A DNA stretch of 64,000 bases, taken from Aphidius gifuensis. Taxonomy: Eukaryota > Arthropoda > Insecta > Hymenoptera > Braconidae. Below the pieces are notes generated by a model that worked only from the letters and a program-made list of their open reading frames with translations, made no database searches and was not told the DNA's origin. Of the stretch, positions 46,711-58,804 are shown in pieces. Made by a program: the position numbers and the translations under genes. The number at the start of each line of letters is the position of its first letter. The first letter of the stretch is position 1. Where the stretch lies: the NCBI RefSeq assembly GCF_014905175.1, contig NC_057789.1, positions 22,130,555 to 22,194,554 of the forward strand, written 5' to 3'.

Positions 46711-47263
46711 CCCTGGTAGAAATATTTCTACGAATTTTCTAAGAGCTGTCTGCGAATTTTAACGAATTTCTACGAAATTGACCCATGCGGAGAAAAAATT
46801 TTAAAAAATCTTCGAAAGTTTTCTCCGTACTCTTAATTATTTGTCTGAGCTTCGGGAAATATTTTAAGGTTTCTTGCCGAATAATTCATAGTAGAAATAC
46901 TTCTACGAATTTCAACGAACTTTTTACAAATTTCTGAATAGTTCTTCTAAAGTTCGCAAACAATCGAAGAAGCTTCTTTGAAGAACTAAATAAATTCCGA
47001 AAAATGTTCAAAGAAAATCTATAAATTATTTCTACCAATAGTCCATCTTCTCTGAAGCTCAAAAAAACTCGGAGAAACATTCAAAGAAAATTTTGGAACT
47101 ATGTTAACACATGGTTGACTTTAAGAGAAGTTCTCGAGCAATTGGAGAAGTTTCTCCGAAGGCCAAAAAACTCGAAGAAAAATTGAGAGATAACTCCGAA
47201 ACTCTCGAATGGGTTAATGTTGTAAAAATTCGTAGAAAATTCGAAGAAATATTTCCACCAGGG
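46711..47263. mobile_element. CCCTGG element in METTL3 fragment
   Basis: CCCTGGTAGAAATATTTCTAC to GAAATATTTCCACCAGGG, 553 bp, with AT on both sides (46709-46710 and 47264-47265). Removing it with one AT rejoins the METTL3 frame exactly. The interior has TTCTCCGA/TCGGAGAA words on both strands; 46885-47040 looks like a second, nested relative. Confidence 0.85.
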
Positions 47264-47345
47264 ATGCCCAACTGTTGCATTTCATCATCAGACATTGTAC
47301 TATATGGTAATTCCATACGTATATTCCATCAACTTCATATTGTAC

Positions 47346-47810
47346 ATATCTGTTGAAAATCAATTATTAAAATTCAGTATTACTACCAGGTACAAATGTT
47401 GTAATTTAATACGAATTTCTTTTTTTGACAATAAACAAAAACCGATTATTTTGTGTAAAAGCTCCTGTTTTTATAAAAAACGTAATGAATGAATGAAAAA
47501 ATAATATAAAGTTTATTTTCATACAATTCATTTTTTGTTTAATTAATATTTATAAGAATTATTTATTTATTTAAATATATAAATTTTTGAAATTTTAATT
47601 AGTATATTTTATGAGGTTAAAAAAAAAATCAAGAAAATATGAGTTCTATTGCACGCAGCCATTTTAGCATTATTTAAAAGAAAAAAAAACATAAAAAAAT
47701 AGATGCACATATGAAGATGAATTATGAAAGAAGTATAAATATAAATAGCAACAGTCATTTTGAAAAAGAAAATTTCAGAAAGCTAAATGTCCACTTTAAA
47801 TTAATATTGG
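47346..47810. other. AT-rich intergenic DNA
   Basis: 47346-47400 may be a decayed intron/exon edge of the METTL3 fragment (acceptor-like TTTTCAACAG on the minus strand). The rest shows no gene. Confidence 0.35.
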
Positions 47811-48205
47811 CAGTGCAGCCAAAATATAAACACTAAAAAAAAGAGACGTCTAGGAGAGAAAAGAAAAATAATTGTAAAGTTTTATACCAACTGAACGAAA
47901 GAAATCTGGTCAATTTGATAAAAACTGATAAAAACGCAAAGACCGTAAATATCAATTATGCTTTAAATATATATTACCGCAATGAAAAAATCTGATTTTT
48001 TTTTTTAAAAAAAGCTCGACATCGATCTATGGAATCATAACTAAACCTCAGCATCTTCATTCAACTCTATCATATTTTAATTAAATTTCTAAAAGATTAG
48101 AGACGGAAGGGGACAAAATATTTGATGTATAATAAGGCACGGTAGTAGTTAACTCTCATCATCACACATATTCTCATCAACACAAATACATTTCTTTCGT
48201 ATTTG
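47811..48205 (+). repeat. Dispersed repeat R, copy 2
   Basis: Aligned with 38238-38603: GCAGTGCAGCCAAAATATAA at the start, AGACGGAAGGGG and TAATAAGGCACGGTAGTAG near the end. Differs by small indels. Confidence 0.7.
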
Positions 48206-48394
48206 GTAATTGTTGTTGTGATTCAATTTGTTGTTGTTTATCATCTTTAATGTTATTATCTTGATTACCATTTGTCATTTCAATAATTGACTTTTAGCAC
48301 AATGAATATTGAAGCTGGTAAAAATTCATCAGCTGATGCTGGTCCACGAACTGATAATTGTAATAATTTAAATATATTATTACAACAATTAATA

Positions 48395-49690
48395 ATTGAT
48401 CATCTGTTGTCTGTGGACTCATGTAGATTCAATTGATGAATCAAATACCCAGTTAGATCAAATTGTCCATACAAATCTTTGGGTTTTAATTTAGAATGTT
48501 CTGGTGGTAAACTAGCAACACCAGTTATTGGTATACCAGCTGCAATATTACGTGGTATTTTTTGTACAACAGAATGATAATGTCTTTGTAATGCAACAAC
48601 TTCCCATAATGATGTACAATATGCATCACAACATTCTGGTTCATCAAGTTCTGGTTGATAAAAACCATCAGCAGAATTAGCATCAGTATCAAAAAGTCCC
48701 TCAATTGATTTTGTTAGCATTATTATTTTAATAATACCAAGTAGCCTCAATGATCCATGATGTTGTAATTGCAATGACATTGGTGCGATTCTCTTGATAA
48801 ATGCTATTAAACGATTTTGTGTTTTTTTTTTCTACGATTAATCAACACTTGAATTAATATTTCAATGATCATATGACAATCTTGTTGATTTTTCCCAGCA
48901 TTAATTGATAATAATGAATTTTTATACAAATGTACATAAAATCTGTATGAAACAATATTTAATGCTGGTCCTTGTCCAGACGATATTGTAAATACAGTTT
49001 GTATACAATGTAATTGTTCACGTAAACCTAAATTTTTTCTTCCATCAGTGTATTTATGATATTAGCTAAATCTTGATAAAATTTAAGATTAATACAATGT
49101 GCAAATTTAGCTAGACCCTCTAAACATTATAGGTAAAACTTGACTATTTGGTGCTTGTTTTAACATTCTAAAATATATTGTAAATACAATACTTGTTATT
49201 TCAGTTAATATTTTTTGTTCTTCAACTTTTCAAGCTCTTTTTCAACAGCTTCTAATTTTTTACTTTTTTCACGTTTACTCAATGAAAGTATACGTTGTTG
49301 ATGGCTCATTAATTTTTTTTGTGTCATTTCATCATCACGTTTTTTATCAAGATCAATATCTTTTATTCTCAATGACAATAATACTTTAACAAGTTCAGTA
49401 TGAACCAAGTGACCACGTAATTTAATATATTGGTTTAATTTACGAATAATAACAAGTGATAATTTACCACGTTTATTATCTTTAAATATATTTTTTACAC
49501 AATTAAATACTTTTTCACGAACTGATGGACGTTTATTGTCCAAAAATGATACCAAAAAATGAGCTAAATTTGTTGGATAGTTGAAATAAAATATGGATGT
49601 GTTACTAAAAGATCACTAATACTTGTTTATGTTATTTCAGATGGAGTTATTTCTGGTAATGTAAATACTCTTCTGTCACCTTTTTTTTTT
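48395..49690 (-). pseudogene. NOC3L: NOC3L (nucleolar complex protein 3) pseudogene
   Basis: Successive minus-strand blocks in shifting frames match the C-terminal half of NOC3L, which is needed for 60S ribosome maturation and replication licensing. They are VTHPYF with a following VSFLDNKRPSVREKV and HLVHTELVKVLLSLRIKDI (49620-49350), MSHQQRILSLSKREKSKKLE (49310-49240), TIYFRMLKQAPNSQVLPIM (49170-49110), LREQLHCIQTVFTISSGQG (49040-48980), and ELDEPECCDAYCTSLWE with VALQRHYHSVVQKI (48660-48550). At least four frameshifts separate them. A possible intron survives around 49100-49200, so this is not a simple processed copy. Confidence 0.83.
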
Positions 49691-50700
49691 TCAGCTTATG
49701 ACATGTTACCCATTTTAATTGACGTATTCTATTTTGTATAATTAAATCTTTTTCTTAATCATTTGTTGTTTGTGGACTCATGTAGATAGATTGAATATGA
49801 TAAATTTGTTATACTTTTAGTACTTGTGTTACTTGTCCAGATGGTAATGTAATATTGCTTGACGGTGGCAATACTTGTAATTGAAATATCTGCATTAAAC
49901 AAAATTTAATTAAAAAATATATTTCACCAATAATAATGTAAAATTTAATAAATTAATCCAAATAATTAATGATATTTACAAAATTAATTTATGATCCAGT
50001 AATTGCAAAAAGATTTTTATCTGTAGTCATATTAACTGGTAAATCATCTTGAATACAATTAAGCTCTATATGTAGTTCTTGATTAAGTCCAAAGTATTCT
50101 CTAAACCAGCAAGTTGTTGTAGTTGATGTTGTTGTTGTTGTTATACCTTGATGACATTTTTAAACTTTGACAACCACAATAATGCCATTCTAATATTTTC
50201 TTCAGTTATATTTTTATTATTATATATATTTATCACAACATTTTTTAGTTATTTGTGCAACTGAAAGAATTAAATCTTTATCATTAACAGATAAATTTAA
50301 TATATTAAATCAGCAATTTCTTGAAGTGTTTTAAAATGAATGTAATTTGTTTCTGGTGATGTTATTGTGTTTTAACCATTGTATTTATTGCCCAAGATGC
50401 CCAACTTGTATTATCATTTAAAAATTCATGTTCACTTGTTATTTCTCCTTTTCTAAATACACAAATATATAATATAAATAATATAAATAATTAAATTAAA
50501 ATAATACAAATAATAATAGTAATAAATAACATAACATAACACAACATACTTGTAAAATACTTCCCAATCTTGCGGGTTTACTGAACGATTACGAAATTCA
50601 GCAACAAGTCTTTTTCTTTTTGCTCAACATTACCACCAAGACTTGTTATACCAAGATCAAGACCACCCAATAAATTATCATTATGATGTATTTATTATAA

Positions 50701-50737
<37 letters not shown>

Positions 50738-50880
50738 TAATTTATTTAGTAAACGAGTATTCCTCGAAATGAGCCACAAAGATTATTATATTAGTCTTTT
50801 TAATGAAGAGAGATCATCTAAAAGTAAACCAAGTACTAATTCAAAGGCAGTTGATGCATTTAAACTGGATTGAAAAATCC
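49691..50880 (-). pseudogene. Scrambled coding fragments
   Basis: Short minus-strand pieces that read like protein but break quickly. EKDLIIQNRIRQLKWVT (49760-49705) resembles the Rabex-5/RABGEF1 catalytic region. IFQLQVLPPSSNITLPS then GQVTQVLKV (49890-49820) resembles a gamma-adaptin-ear/GAE domain. ITEENIRMALLWLSKFKN (50215-50160), TSWASWAINTMVK (50430-50375) and SVNPQDWEVFYK (50600-50550) are unassigned. Splice-like edges flank some. Either one fast-decaying multi-exon gene or parts of several; identities are tentative. Confidence 0.4.
50697..50735. repeat. (ATT)n microsatellite
   Basis: Twelve or so ATT repeats in an otherwise non-repetitive AT-rich stretch. Confidence 0.85.
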
Positions 50881-50979
50881 GAATGGTTATTATGTTTCGA
50901 GAATTTCGGAGTTTTTGTCAATGAACTTAAGTTCCAGTTGGAAAGAAAACCAGATTTATAAAACCAAATTGTTTTAGAG

Positions 50980-51110
50980 CCCTGGTAGAAATAATCTCTC
51001 CGGACTTTCTCCGGATTTCTCCGAATTTTCTACGTAATTGAGACTTCCGGAGATATTTACGGAGTAATCTCCAGACTATTTCCATAATATCTCTGTAGGC
51101 GCCTCATGTT
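50980..51110. mobile_element. CCCTGG-family element, left end only
   Basis: CCCTGGTAGAAATAATCTC followed by CTCCGGA/TCCGGAG words. It has no right terminus; the sequence becomes GC-richer unique DNA near 51095. Confidence 0.6.
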
Positions 51111-51641
51111 CGCTAGTTATTATAAAAACCGTATCCGTGCGCCAAAATGGCGCATTTTTTATATTTGTGGCGCGGAATTTGAATCATAAATAAAACGTAA
51201 GTGTTAAAAATTTATATATTATTATTTATATATTGTATTTTTGAAAATTCCCGGAAAAACCACGTTCAAGTCTAAAGCGCGAAGCGCGGGTATGAGCTAA
51301 TTATTAAAAAAAAAAAAGATAAAATGTTTGACCCCACAGCAACCGTTGCCAACCAGAATATTATAAAATTAACAAAAAAAAAAAAAAACAGACGAAGAAA
51401 CAGAATAATAAATTCATTTTATTAATTAAAATAAAGAGAGAGAGAGAAAAACAATATCAAGCTAGGGACCCGAGAGACAACCAATCACACAACGAAGAAC
51501 CGGCATTACAGTTCTTTTTTTTATAATAGGATATATATTGTTTTTATTATATATACCTATAGGTATATTTTTTTTTTGACGTTTAACGTGACAGTTCAAC
51601 GACGTATTCTGGAGGTTATGAAAAATAATAAAATAAAATTC
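51111..51641. other. Intergenic DNA with simple repeats
   Basis: No gene seen. It contains a GA tract (51432-51447) and long A and T runs. Confidence 0.4.
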
Positions 51642-51710
51642 TGCAGTGCAGCCAATATGGCATCACTATTGTAAAGTTTTATACCATACCAACTGAACGA
51701 ACAAAATGTA
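51642..51710 (+). repeat. Dispersed repeat R, copy 3 (interrupted)
   Basis: CTGCAGTGCAGCCAATATGG through AACTGAACGAAC matches the first part of the copies at 38238 and 47811, then stops exactly at the CACAGT transposon terminus at 51711. The transposon therefore inserted into repeat R. Confidence 0.7.
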
Positions 51711-54700
51711 CACAGTAAAAAAAAGTTGGTAATTCGTTTGTAATTTGTAGACTTCAGTCGTTTGTCAAATTTTTGTTTGTTAATTTAACAAAAAAAAATT
51801 TGTAAAATCATTTGACAAATTTTATTTGTTAATTTTACAAACAAAAAATTTGTAAAATATTTTTACAAACTCCGTTTGATAATTTTACAAACAAAACATT
51901 TGTAAAATGTTTTTACAAACTCCGTTTGTTAATTTTACCAACAAAAAATTTGTAAAATGTTTTTACAAACTCCGTTTGTTAATTTTACAAATTTCGTTTG
52001 TTAATTTTACAAATTTTTTTTTGTAAAATTAACTCGTAACATATAAATGAAGATATAATGTAAAATTAAGAAGAATATCCGAAAAAATCTTGCATACGGT
52101 CGGATTGAGTCGGACGATGTGTGTTTTTATAAGCAGCTGATAATAAACAACACGTGAAGTATTTTTTTTCTTCAAAAACAAATAAATAATTATTAAATTA
52201 TAATTATAATAAATCAATAATTCGTGTTTTCAATGACTTTATCAAGTAAGTTAATTTAAAGTGATTTATAAATCCCTTCAAAATTATTTATAAATGTTAT
52301 TTTATATTTTTAATTAATTCTTAATTAATTGTTAAATATCAGGTAATATTGTAAGAATATGAATGGATCAGAAGAATTTCCTGATCAATGTCAATTGTCG
52401 AATGAGCAAATGTGTTTTTATTATTGTTCAGTATAAAAATGAAAAAAAAATGGGTACAGCTATCAGAGCATTTTACATATGCTGATATCATCCACAAAAG
52501 TTTATTACTTATTTATTTTGTTTAATTCACTTAAGAATTTGTTTGATTCATAAATATTTTTTTCAATTTTAAAGTATATGAAATATTTGCATTACCTGAG
52601 GAGCAAGATATTGAGATTACTGATCTAAATGATGTTTTAATTGATTAAGATATATTATGTAATTTTAGACGTTGAAGTAGTCATAGCTTGACATCTAAAC
52701 TTAGACAGAAAATAGTAAATTTGTTAGATATATGTAAGATTTTTTTGCTTTTTTATTTTATTGAAATTATTAACTAAAAAATTGATTATTTGTTGACATT
52801 ATCATATTATGTGATGTTTTTTCAGCTAAAAATATGGTTGCTAATGTTACACAAACTCATGGATTAAAGCATGCTGATGGTAGTACAAGTGCTAATGTTA
52901 TACCAGTACCATCAGATAAACCAATTGATCTCAATGACGACAAAGAGCCTTTACCAAAAAAACCAAAATTAAAAAAAAAAAATAATTGGGGACGTGGTTT
53001 TAGCTCAAGTTAGTTGTTAAGAAAGAATTTGAATTGTATTTTTTTTTTTCACTTTACTGAATATCTAATTTTTTTATTTTATCAAGCAATTGAAAGAACA
53101 TCTCATTAATCACTAATATGGAGATGAAATATTTGAATCATACAATGATTTAGGATATTTAACAAAAAAATGTAGAAAAGTTATTGTCAATATTGTGGCA
53201 AGTGAACTTTTAAAACATAAAAAAATAACCCAGAGATGTGGTTTTATTTCAAGATAAATTTCAACAATGTTTGACTAAAAAATTTGCTGATAATAATTAT
53301 TAAGTACAAAACGTATACAAAAGTTACAAAGATGGTAGTGTATTTAAAAATAATACATTTTTTCAAATAAATAAAATTTCAATTCATCTACAAATTTATT
53401 ATGACGAGTTTGAGGTTTGCAACCCTTTGAGTCCGAAAGCACAAAATTGGTGCTTTTTATTTTTCCATTTTAAATTTACCTTAACATATGCTTTCAAAAT
53501 TAGACAATATTCGTTTACTTGCCCTCGGTTATGATTTTGATATTTAAAGTTTTGGTATAAATCCAGTTTTAAAATAATAGTTAATGTTTCAAAAATTTTC
53601 GAAACAGATGGTATATTTATAAAAGGACTTAATTCTTTTGTCAAAGATAGTTTAATATCTGTAAGTTTTGATAATTTGGGAGGAGCAAAAATAATTTGTA
53701 TGAATGAATCTTTCGTAGCCACGTATTCTTGTAGAATTTGTAAAATAACTATTAAAGAAGCTAGAAAAAGTGTTTCATTAAATGAAAGTCTGTTGCGAAC
53801 TAAATCAGAATTTATCTCATTATATCATCAGTTAGAATATTGTAATAATGATACATTTAATTTTTATAGTATTTAAAAATAAAATCTTTGGGTAGAGTTG
53901 GAATTTTATAATTTTGTTAATAGTTAAATTGTTGATATATTCCATGGCTTTTTAGATCTTTTTAGATTTGATCAAGATAGGTATTGTCGATCTGTCAAAT
54001 TTAAATAATAAAATATCAACTTTTGATTATGGCTTACATAATATGTAGATCTAACCATCCATGTCCAATAGATTTAAATAAAAACGCAAATTTAGTAGGT
54101 CAGCGTGGTGCTCAAATGTTTTATTTGATAACTTATTTACCACTTCTTTTAACTGATGAAATAATGAAATTGAATCATGAGGGTACAAAAAAATGGAGAG
54201 TTATTTTATTGTTAATAGAAATTATGAAAATTGTATTTGCTTCAACAATAAGCTATGATATGTTAGATAGACTAACAGTTTTAATTAAATACCATCATAG
54301 TCTTATTATTAATGAATTTAATTCATCATTGATAATGAAAGATCATTTGATAACACATCTTCCAATGATTATAAATAAAATGGGACCACCAAGAATTCAT
54401 TGGACCATGAAATACGAAAGCAAAAATGGATTTTTAAAAAGTTTCGTATACAAGTTGAAAAATTTCAAAGACATAGCACATACACTGGCTAATCGTCATC
54501 AAAAATGTATGCTACAATCATGGAATAATAGAAAACTATATTCTGAAGACGAACCACAAATTAACAACACAAAAATAATAAGTTTAAAGTCAAGTGAATT
54601 TTGTGATATTATTAACAAAACGTTAAATATAAATTCAAATAATTATATTTCTATAGGTATATATAATAGTGTTGATATTCGAGGTGAACATTTGATAATA

Positions 54701-55285
54701 CAAAAATTTATTTGTACATCAAATACTATAATAGTTTTCCAACTTTCGGAAAAATCCATATGATTTTTTCACATAATTTAAAGTTTTATATCATTTGTCA
54801 AAGTTGGAAGACAGAAGGTATTTCACCATCATGCTTAGGATATATTGTAGAAAATACTTTTGAATTATGTATACATGAAGTTATCAATCTATACCTCATA
54901 CAAAAAGTTAGAATATAAACGAGTCTACAGATAAAAAATTAGTTATTGTAACAGATTATTTTTTGTAAATTTTGTAATTGATAAAATAATATTGTATAAA
55001 TATTCATATGTACAGAGTGAATCATTTCATTGTTTAGTTATATGAAAAATGATAAAATTTACGTATCAAAAAATATTATATAAATGAATATACATTTTTT
55101 GTTTGCTTAAACAAAAAAAAAAAAAATTTAACAAGAAGTATTTGTTAAATTATCAAACAGCTGTTTGTAAATTTCATTTTACAAACAAAAATTTGTAAAA
55201 TTAACAAACGGCTGTTTGTAAATTTCATTTTACAAACAAAAATTTGTAAAGTTAACAAACAATTATTTGTAGACCTAATTTAACA
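51711..55285 (+). mobile_element. CACAGT-terminus DNA transposon, copy 2
   Basis: The left end is CACAGTAAAAAAAAGTTGG, with a subterminal palindromic array to 52030. Decayed coding exons follow (52361-53020; 53399-54905), and the right subterminal array (55130-55285) breaks off before the expected ACTGTG end, which survives only in copy 1. It is about 3.6 kb as it stands. The class II nature is clear from the TIRs; CACTA/EnSpm-like affinity is tentative. Confidence 0.75.
53399..54905 (+). pseudogene. Transposase-like protein, frameshifted
   Basis: The longest open part, 54023-54763 (246 codons), contains HLPMIINKMGPPRIHWTMKY and ESKNGFLKSF, a block typical of animal transposon proteins related to the CACTA/DUF4218 group. 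Upstream pieces fit the same protein: YDEFEVCNPLSPKA (53400), and a cysteine pair YSCRICKIT with SLLRTKSEF (53725-53815). Stops and a deletion near 53950 separate them. The frame shifts near 54730, where copy 1 has kept the continuous reading. Transposition activity is unlikely from this copy. Confidence 0.65.
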
Positions 55286-56235
55286 TAATACTTGTCTGTT
55301 TTGTAGCGTTGTAAGATCGTCAACCCTTTACAGCAAATACTTTTTTTTTTTGATTATTTCGCACACACATATATATTATATATATTATTGTTCGTTTTAT
55401 ATAAATTTCAATTTTACGGTAATAATAATGATTAAGTTAGGTTTTTTTTTTTTTTTTTTTTTCGAACGATGACTCATGTAGTACGTCATGTATTTTAGTG
55501 ATAAAAAAAATACTAACATTTCTAGTCTTCTTGAATGCCGCACCGCTCACTCACGAATCATTCTTTGATGCATACGCATTAGCTCTGTCATCACCAAAAT
55601 TTCTTAATTGATGACGCACACGTGGTTTTTAAAAAAAAGTTTTATCAGCTGTTGCAATCCAAGAAATTATTTCCATATAGTTTCGAAGAGTGTCTGTTAT
55701 TATCGAGGTCTTTTACGATAAAGAAATCTATCGTTGTCATGTGAAAGCTGGCTAAATTTTTTTGGCTATTTTCATTATTGGGGTAAGTTATAAATCATTC
55801 GATACTTGTAATTTTAAATTTGTATAAAATTTAATTTATATCAATAGTATATTCGTAAATTAATATTGATAGACAATTGAAAATGTGTTCTTGAATCTCG
55901 ATCTCATTTTAATAACCATGTGACATTCATAGCTTGATCAATATAAAAAAATCAAAACATTAAAGTTGATCGAGAAAAAAAAACAACGTTATTTTTGTCA
56001 TTAATAGCTGACACGGTTTTTTTGTCAATAGATTAGTCACAATAAATCTTTTCAAAACGAAAAAAGAAAATAAAAGAAATAAAGTTTTATATATATTATT
56101 CTATCTTTGATGACTCATTTCAATAGAAAAAAAAAAAACATTACCATAGATAAATTTTAATACATTAATTATTTAAATAAATTTTGAATTTTTTATTATT
56201 TATTTCATAATACTTGTTAACATACTATCATAAAC
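55286..56235. other. Upstream region of the LRR gene
   Basis: No coding sequence supported. A GGGGTAAGTTATAA donor-like site near 55780 could end a non-coding first exon of the gene at 56546. A 24-bp T run lies at 55442-55465. Confidence 0.4.
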
Positions 56236-56452
56236 TTATTTTAGACAATGCAATATATGTATTTGTTATCAGCTTACAAAAATAATAATGATGAATTATT
56301 TTTTTTGATTTTTTCAAGTTTTTAAACATCGTCATACTGTAAAACCACCGCATCATCTCCATCAACGAGTCTCTATTAAACACTAAAAGAGTATTTTCAC
56401 AATCAGAGCTGAACAAGTTGATCATCATTGAGACATTAATATATCTATTGAG

Positions 56453-56545
56453 GTGAGTAAATTTATTTATTATTATTCATTTAAAATACCATCGAAACCA
56501 CGAAATTTAATTAATAAAGTTTTTAAATATTTAATTATGTTTTAG
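56453..56545 (+). other. Probable 5' UTR intron
   Basis: TTGAG/GTGAGTAAA at 56452-56453 and TATGTTTTAG ending at 56545, immediately before TTATGG. The 93-nt length suits introns in this genome. It places the ATG at 56548 two bases into the second exon. Confidence 0.6.
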
Positions 56546-58167
56546 TTATGGACACAAGTATTATAAGTTCAAGTATTAAAAGCCATAATAAATACTTTTG
56601 TAACCAAGAGTCACCTTATTATGATCCGGACATTTATGAGTCACTGTGTAATAATGATGTAAAATATGAAATGAACATTGATGGTAAAGCGTTAACTATT
56701 CTTCCAAAAGATTTATTCTATGGTCTCGAGAATCTTCAACTTGAGAATTTAGATATCAGCTGTAACAAGCTGACGACACTTGAAAAAGATATTTTCAATG
56801 CTCTAGAAAATCTTCGTAGACTACGAATAAACTCCAATGAACTAAAATATTTAGAGCCGAGTATTTTCTATGAGTTATTACAACTTAAGGAACTTGACCT
56901 CAGCAAAAACAAACTGGTAACTTTATCAAAAGATATATTTAATGGCCTACAAGATCTATGTCGTCTACGTTTAAATTCAAACCAACTGAGTTACCTTGAG
57001 CCAGGTATTTTCGATGATTTATTGAACCTAAATGATCTTGATGTCAGTGAAAACGACCTCACAACATTATCAAAAGATGTATTCAGTAGTTTAAAAGAGC
57101 TTCATCATCTTAATTTATATTCGAATAAACTGAATAATCTTGAGTCAGGTTGTTTCAATGGCTTATCACAACTTCTCGAGCTTGATATAAGCAAAAACAA
57201 TTTGATAAATTTGTCCAGAGATGTATTAAATAGTCTTGAAAATCTTAAGAACTTAGATTTAAATTCAAACACTTTAAGCAATCTTGAGTCAGATGTTTTC
57301 GGTAATTTGTCAAAACTTGAAAAGCTTAATATCCGCAATAACAGTTTGACAACATTATCGACAAATATATTCAATGGTCTCGATAATCTTTGTTACCTAC
57401 ATTTACAATCGAACAAACTAGATAATCTTGAGTCAGGTATTTTTAATGATTTATCGGAACTCAAGGAACTTTATATCAATGAAAACAAATTGACAACTTT
57501 ATCAAAAGATATATTCAATGATGTACAAAAGCTCCGTATACTATATTTAAAATCGAATGAACTACAGAACGTTGAGTCAGGTTGTTTCAATGATTTATTA
57601 CAACTTCATACACTTAATATTAGCGGAAACAAACTGACAACTTTATCAAAAGATATATTCAATGATCTACAAAAACTCTGTATACTAAATTTAAATTCAA
57701 ATGATCTACAAAACCTTGAGTCAGGTTGTTTCAATAATTTATCAAAACTTCATATACTTAATATTAGCGAAAACAAATTGGCAACTTTAGCAAAAGATAT
57801 ATTCAACGATCTACAAAATCTCTGCATCCTACATTTAAATTCAAATAAACTACATAACCTTGAATCAGGTATTTTCAATAATTTATTACAACTTCAGGAA
57901 CTTAATCTTAGTGGAAACAAACTGGTAACTTTACCAAACGATATATTTAACGGTCTACAAGATGTATGTGTTAAACGTTTAAATTCAAAGCAACCGATCG
58001 GTTGTCAATGTCAATGTCAATCGATTGACATTGAGTCAGGTACTTTTATTGATTTATTCAATTCAAAAAATCTTTATATATTAGTGGAAACAATCTTACA
58101 ATATTTAGTAGTTTTAGCAGTTATATATATGTATATATATAATATATTTTATTTGCAAACAAACTGA
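56546..58167 (+). CDS. Tandem leucine-rich-repeat protein (539 codons)
   Basis: A single coding exon from ATG 56548. After an N-terminal segment with two Cys (FCNQES, SLCNND) come about 19 LRRs of 24 residues. They alternate in a 48-residue supermotif: LSKDIFNxLxxLxxLxLNSN then LESGxFNxLxxLxxLxISxN. Repeat units 12-17 are nearly identical at the DNA level, showing recent internal duplication. The style is that of extracellular insect LRR proteins, but no signal peptide is visible, so it may be cytosolic or lack an upstream exon. The final hydrophobic stretch (LVVLAVIYMYIYNIF) looks like a membrane anchor but follows a frameshift: in the next frame an LRR continues (ISGNNLTIFSSF). LRR proteins are common in wasp venom and innate immunity; any such role here is speculation. 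Confidence 0.8.
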
Positions 58168-58560
58168 ACACAATCTTAAGTTGTTGCAACGTTTTAATAG
58201 GATTTTACAAGCTTAATAGAAAACAATCTGACACTATTGTCCAAAAGATAAATTCAATGGTCTACAAAGCTTTATATCCTAAATTTAAATTTAAATTGAC
58301 TACAAAATCTTGACTCAGTCATTTTTATAATTTTTCATGACGTTATAACTTGATCTCAGAAATAACGAATTGCCAGTTTATCAAAGATCTTGCTGAATTT
58401 TTATTATCTGAATCAAGATATGAATCAACTACAAAATTTTGAGGTCCAAGTTTTTGATACAGTCTATCAAATATTAAAACTGTAAGAGTATTGTAATTAT
58501 ATTAGCAAAAATAATAAAATTTTACCAAATGATATATATATTTATAATATAACTTAAATT
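58168..58560 (+). pseudogene. Decayed LRR repeats after the LRR gene
   Basis: Pieces such as SLIENNLTLLSK (about 58210-58250) and DLRNNELPVYQ-like words (58350-58385) show that the gene once continued for at least three more LRRs. Several frameshifts make them untranslatable in line. Confidence 0.65.
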
Positions 58561-58804
58561 GATAAATTAAATAATAAATTAATAGTAATCATTAAATATA
58601 ACTATTGGTGTTTCATTATTACCTTAATTTGAAGTAATTCCTATACATGTATATTATTGTTTTATTTATATTAAATTTGTTTTCATACATTTTGTTTATT
58701 GTATAATGTTATATAAAAACTGAATACCTGTAAACGCCTTACGATTTATTTGGTTCATCCAATTATATCGTGCAATTGCTCCAAGTATATAAGTTTTCGC
58801 ATAA

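Larger units (their letters stand above)
46436..47345 (-). pseudogene. METTL3: METTL3 (m6A methyltransferase) fragment, pseudogene
   Basis: Reading the minus strand and ignoring two insertions, about 65 codons match the METTL3/IME4 catalytic domain: MELPYSTMSDDEMQQLGIP (47316 to 47264), ALQEKGLLFLRVIGRATEFG, RECLQLWGYDRVDEI (46710-46596), and after a frameshift VKTNQLQRIIRTG (to about 46440). In the family this enzyme writes N6-methyladenosine on mRNA. Here the expected DPPW motif before the fragment is lost (two stops beside a retained W-N-I-R-M), and the domain ends abruptly near 46436. Two CCCTGG elements (46486-46595 and 46711-47263) sit inside, each with an AT duplication. It is a dead fragment; the working gene should be elsewhere. 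Confidence 0.82.

Noticed and set aside
53399..53722. 107-codon minus-strand open stretch
   Set aside because: The plus strand of the same region fits the transposase-like protein; this is its reverse-strand shadow.
58080..58160. C-terminal transmembrane helix of the LRR protein
   Set aside because: The reading follows a 2-bp slip; the normal LRR continues in the neighbouring frame, so the helix is probably an artefact of decay.
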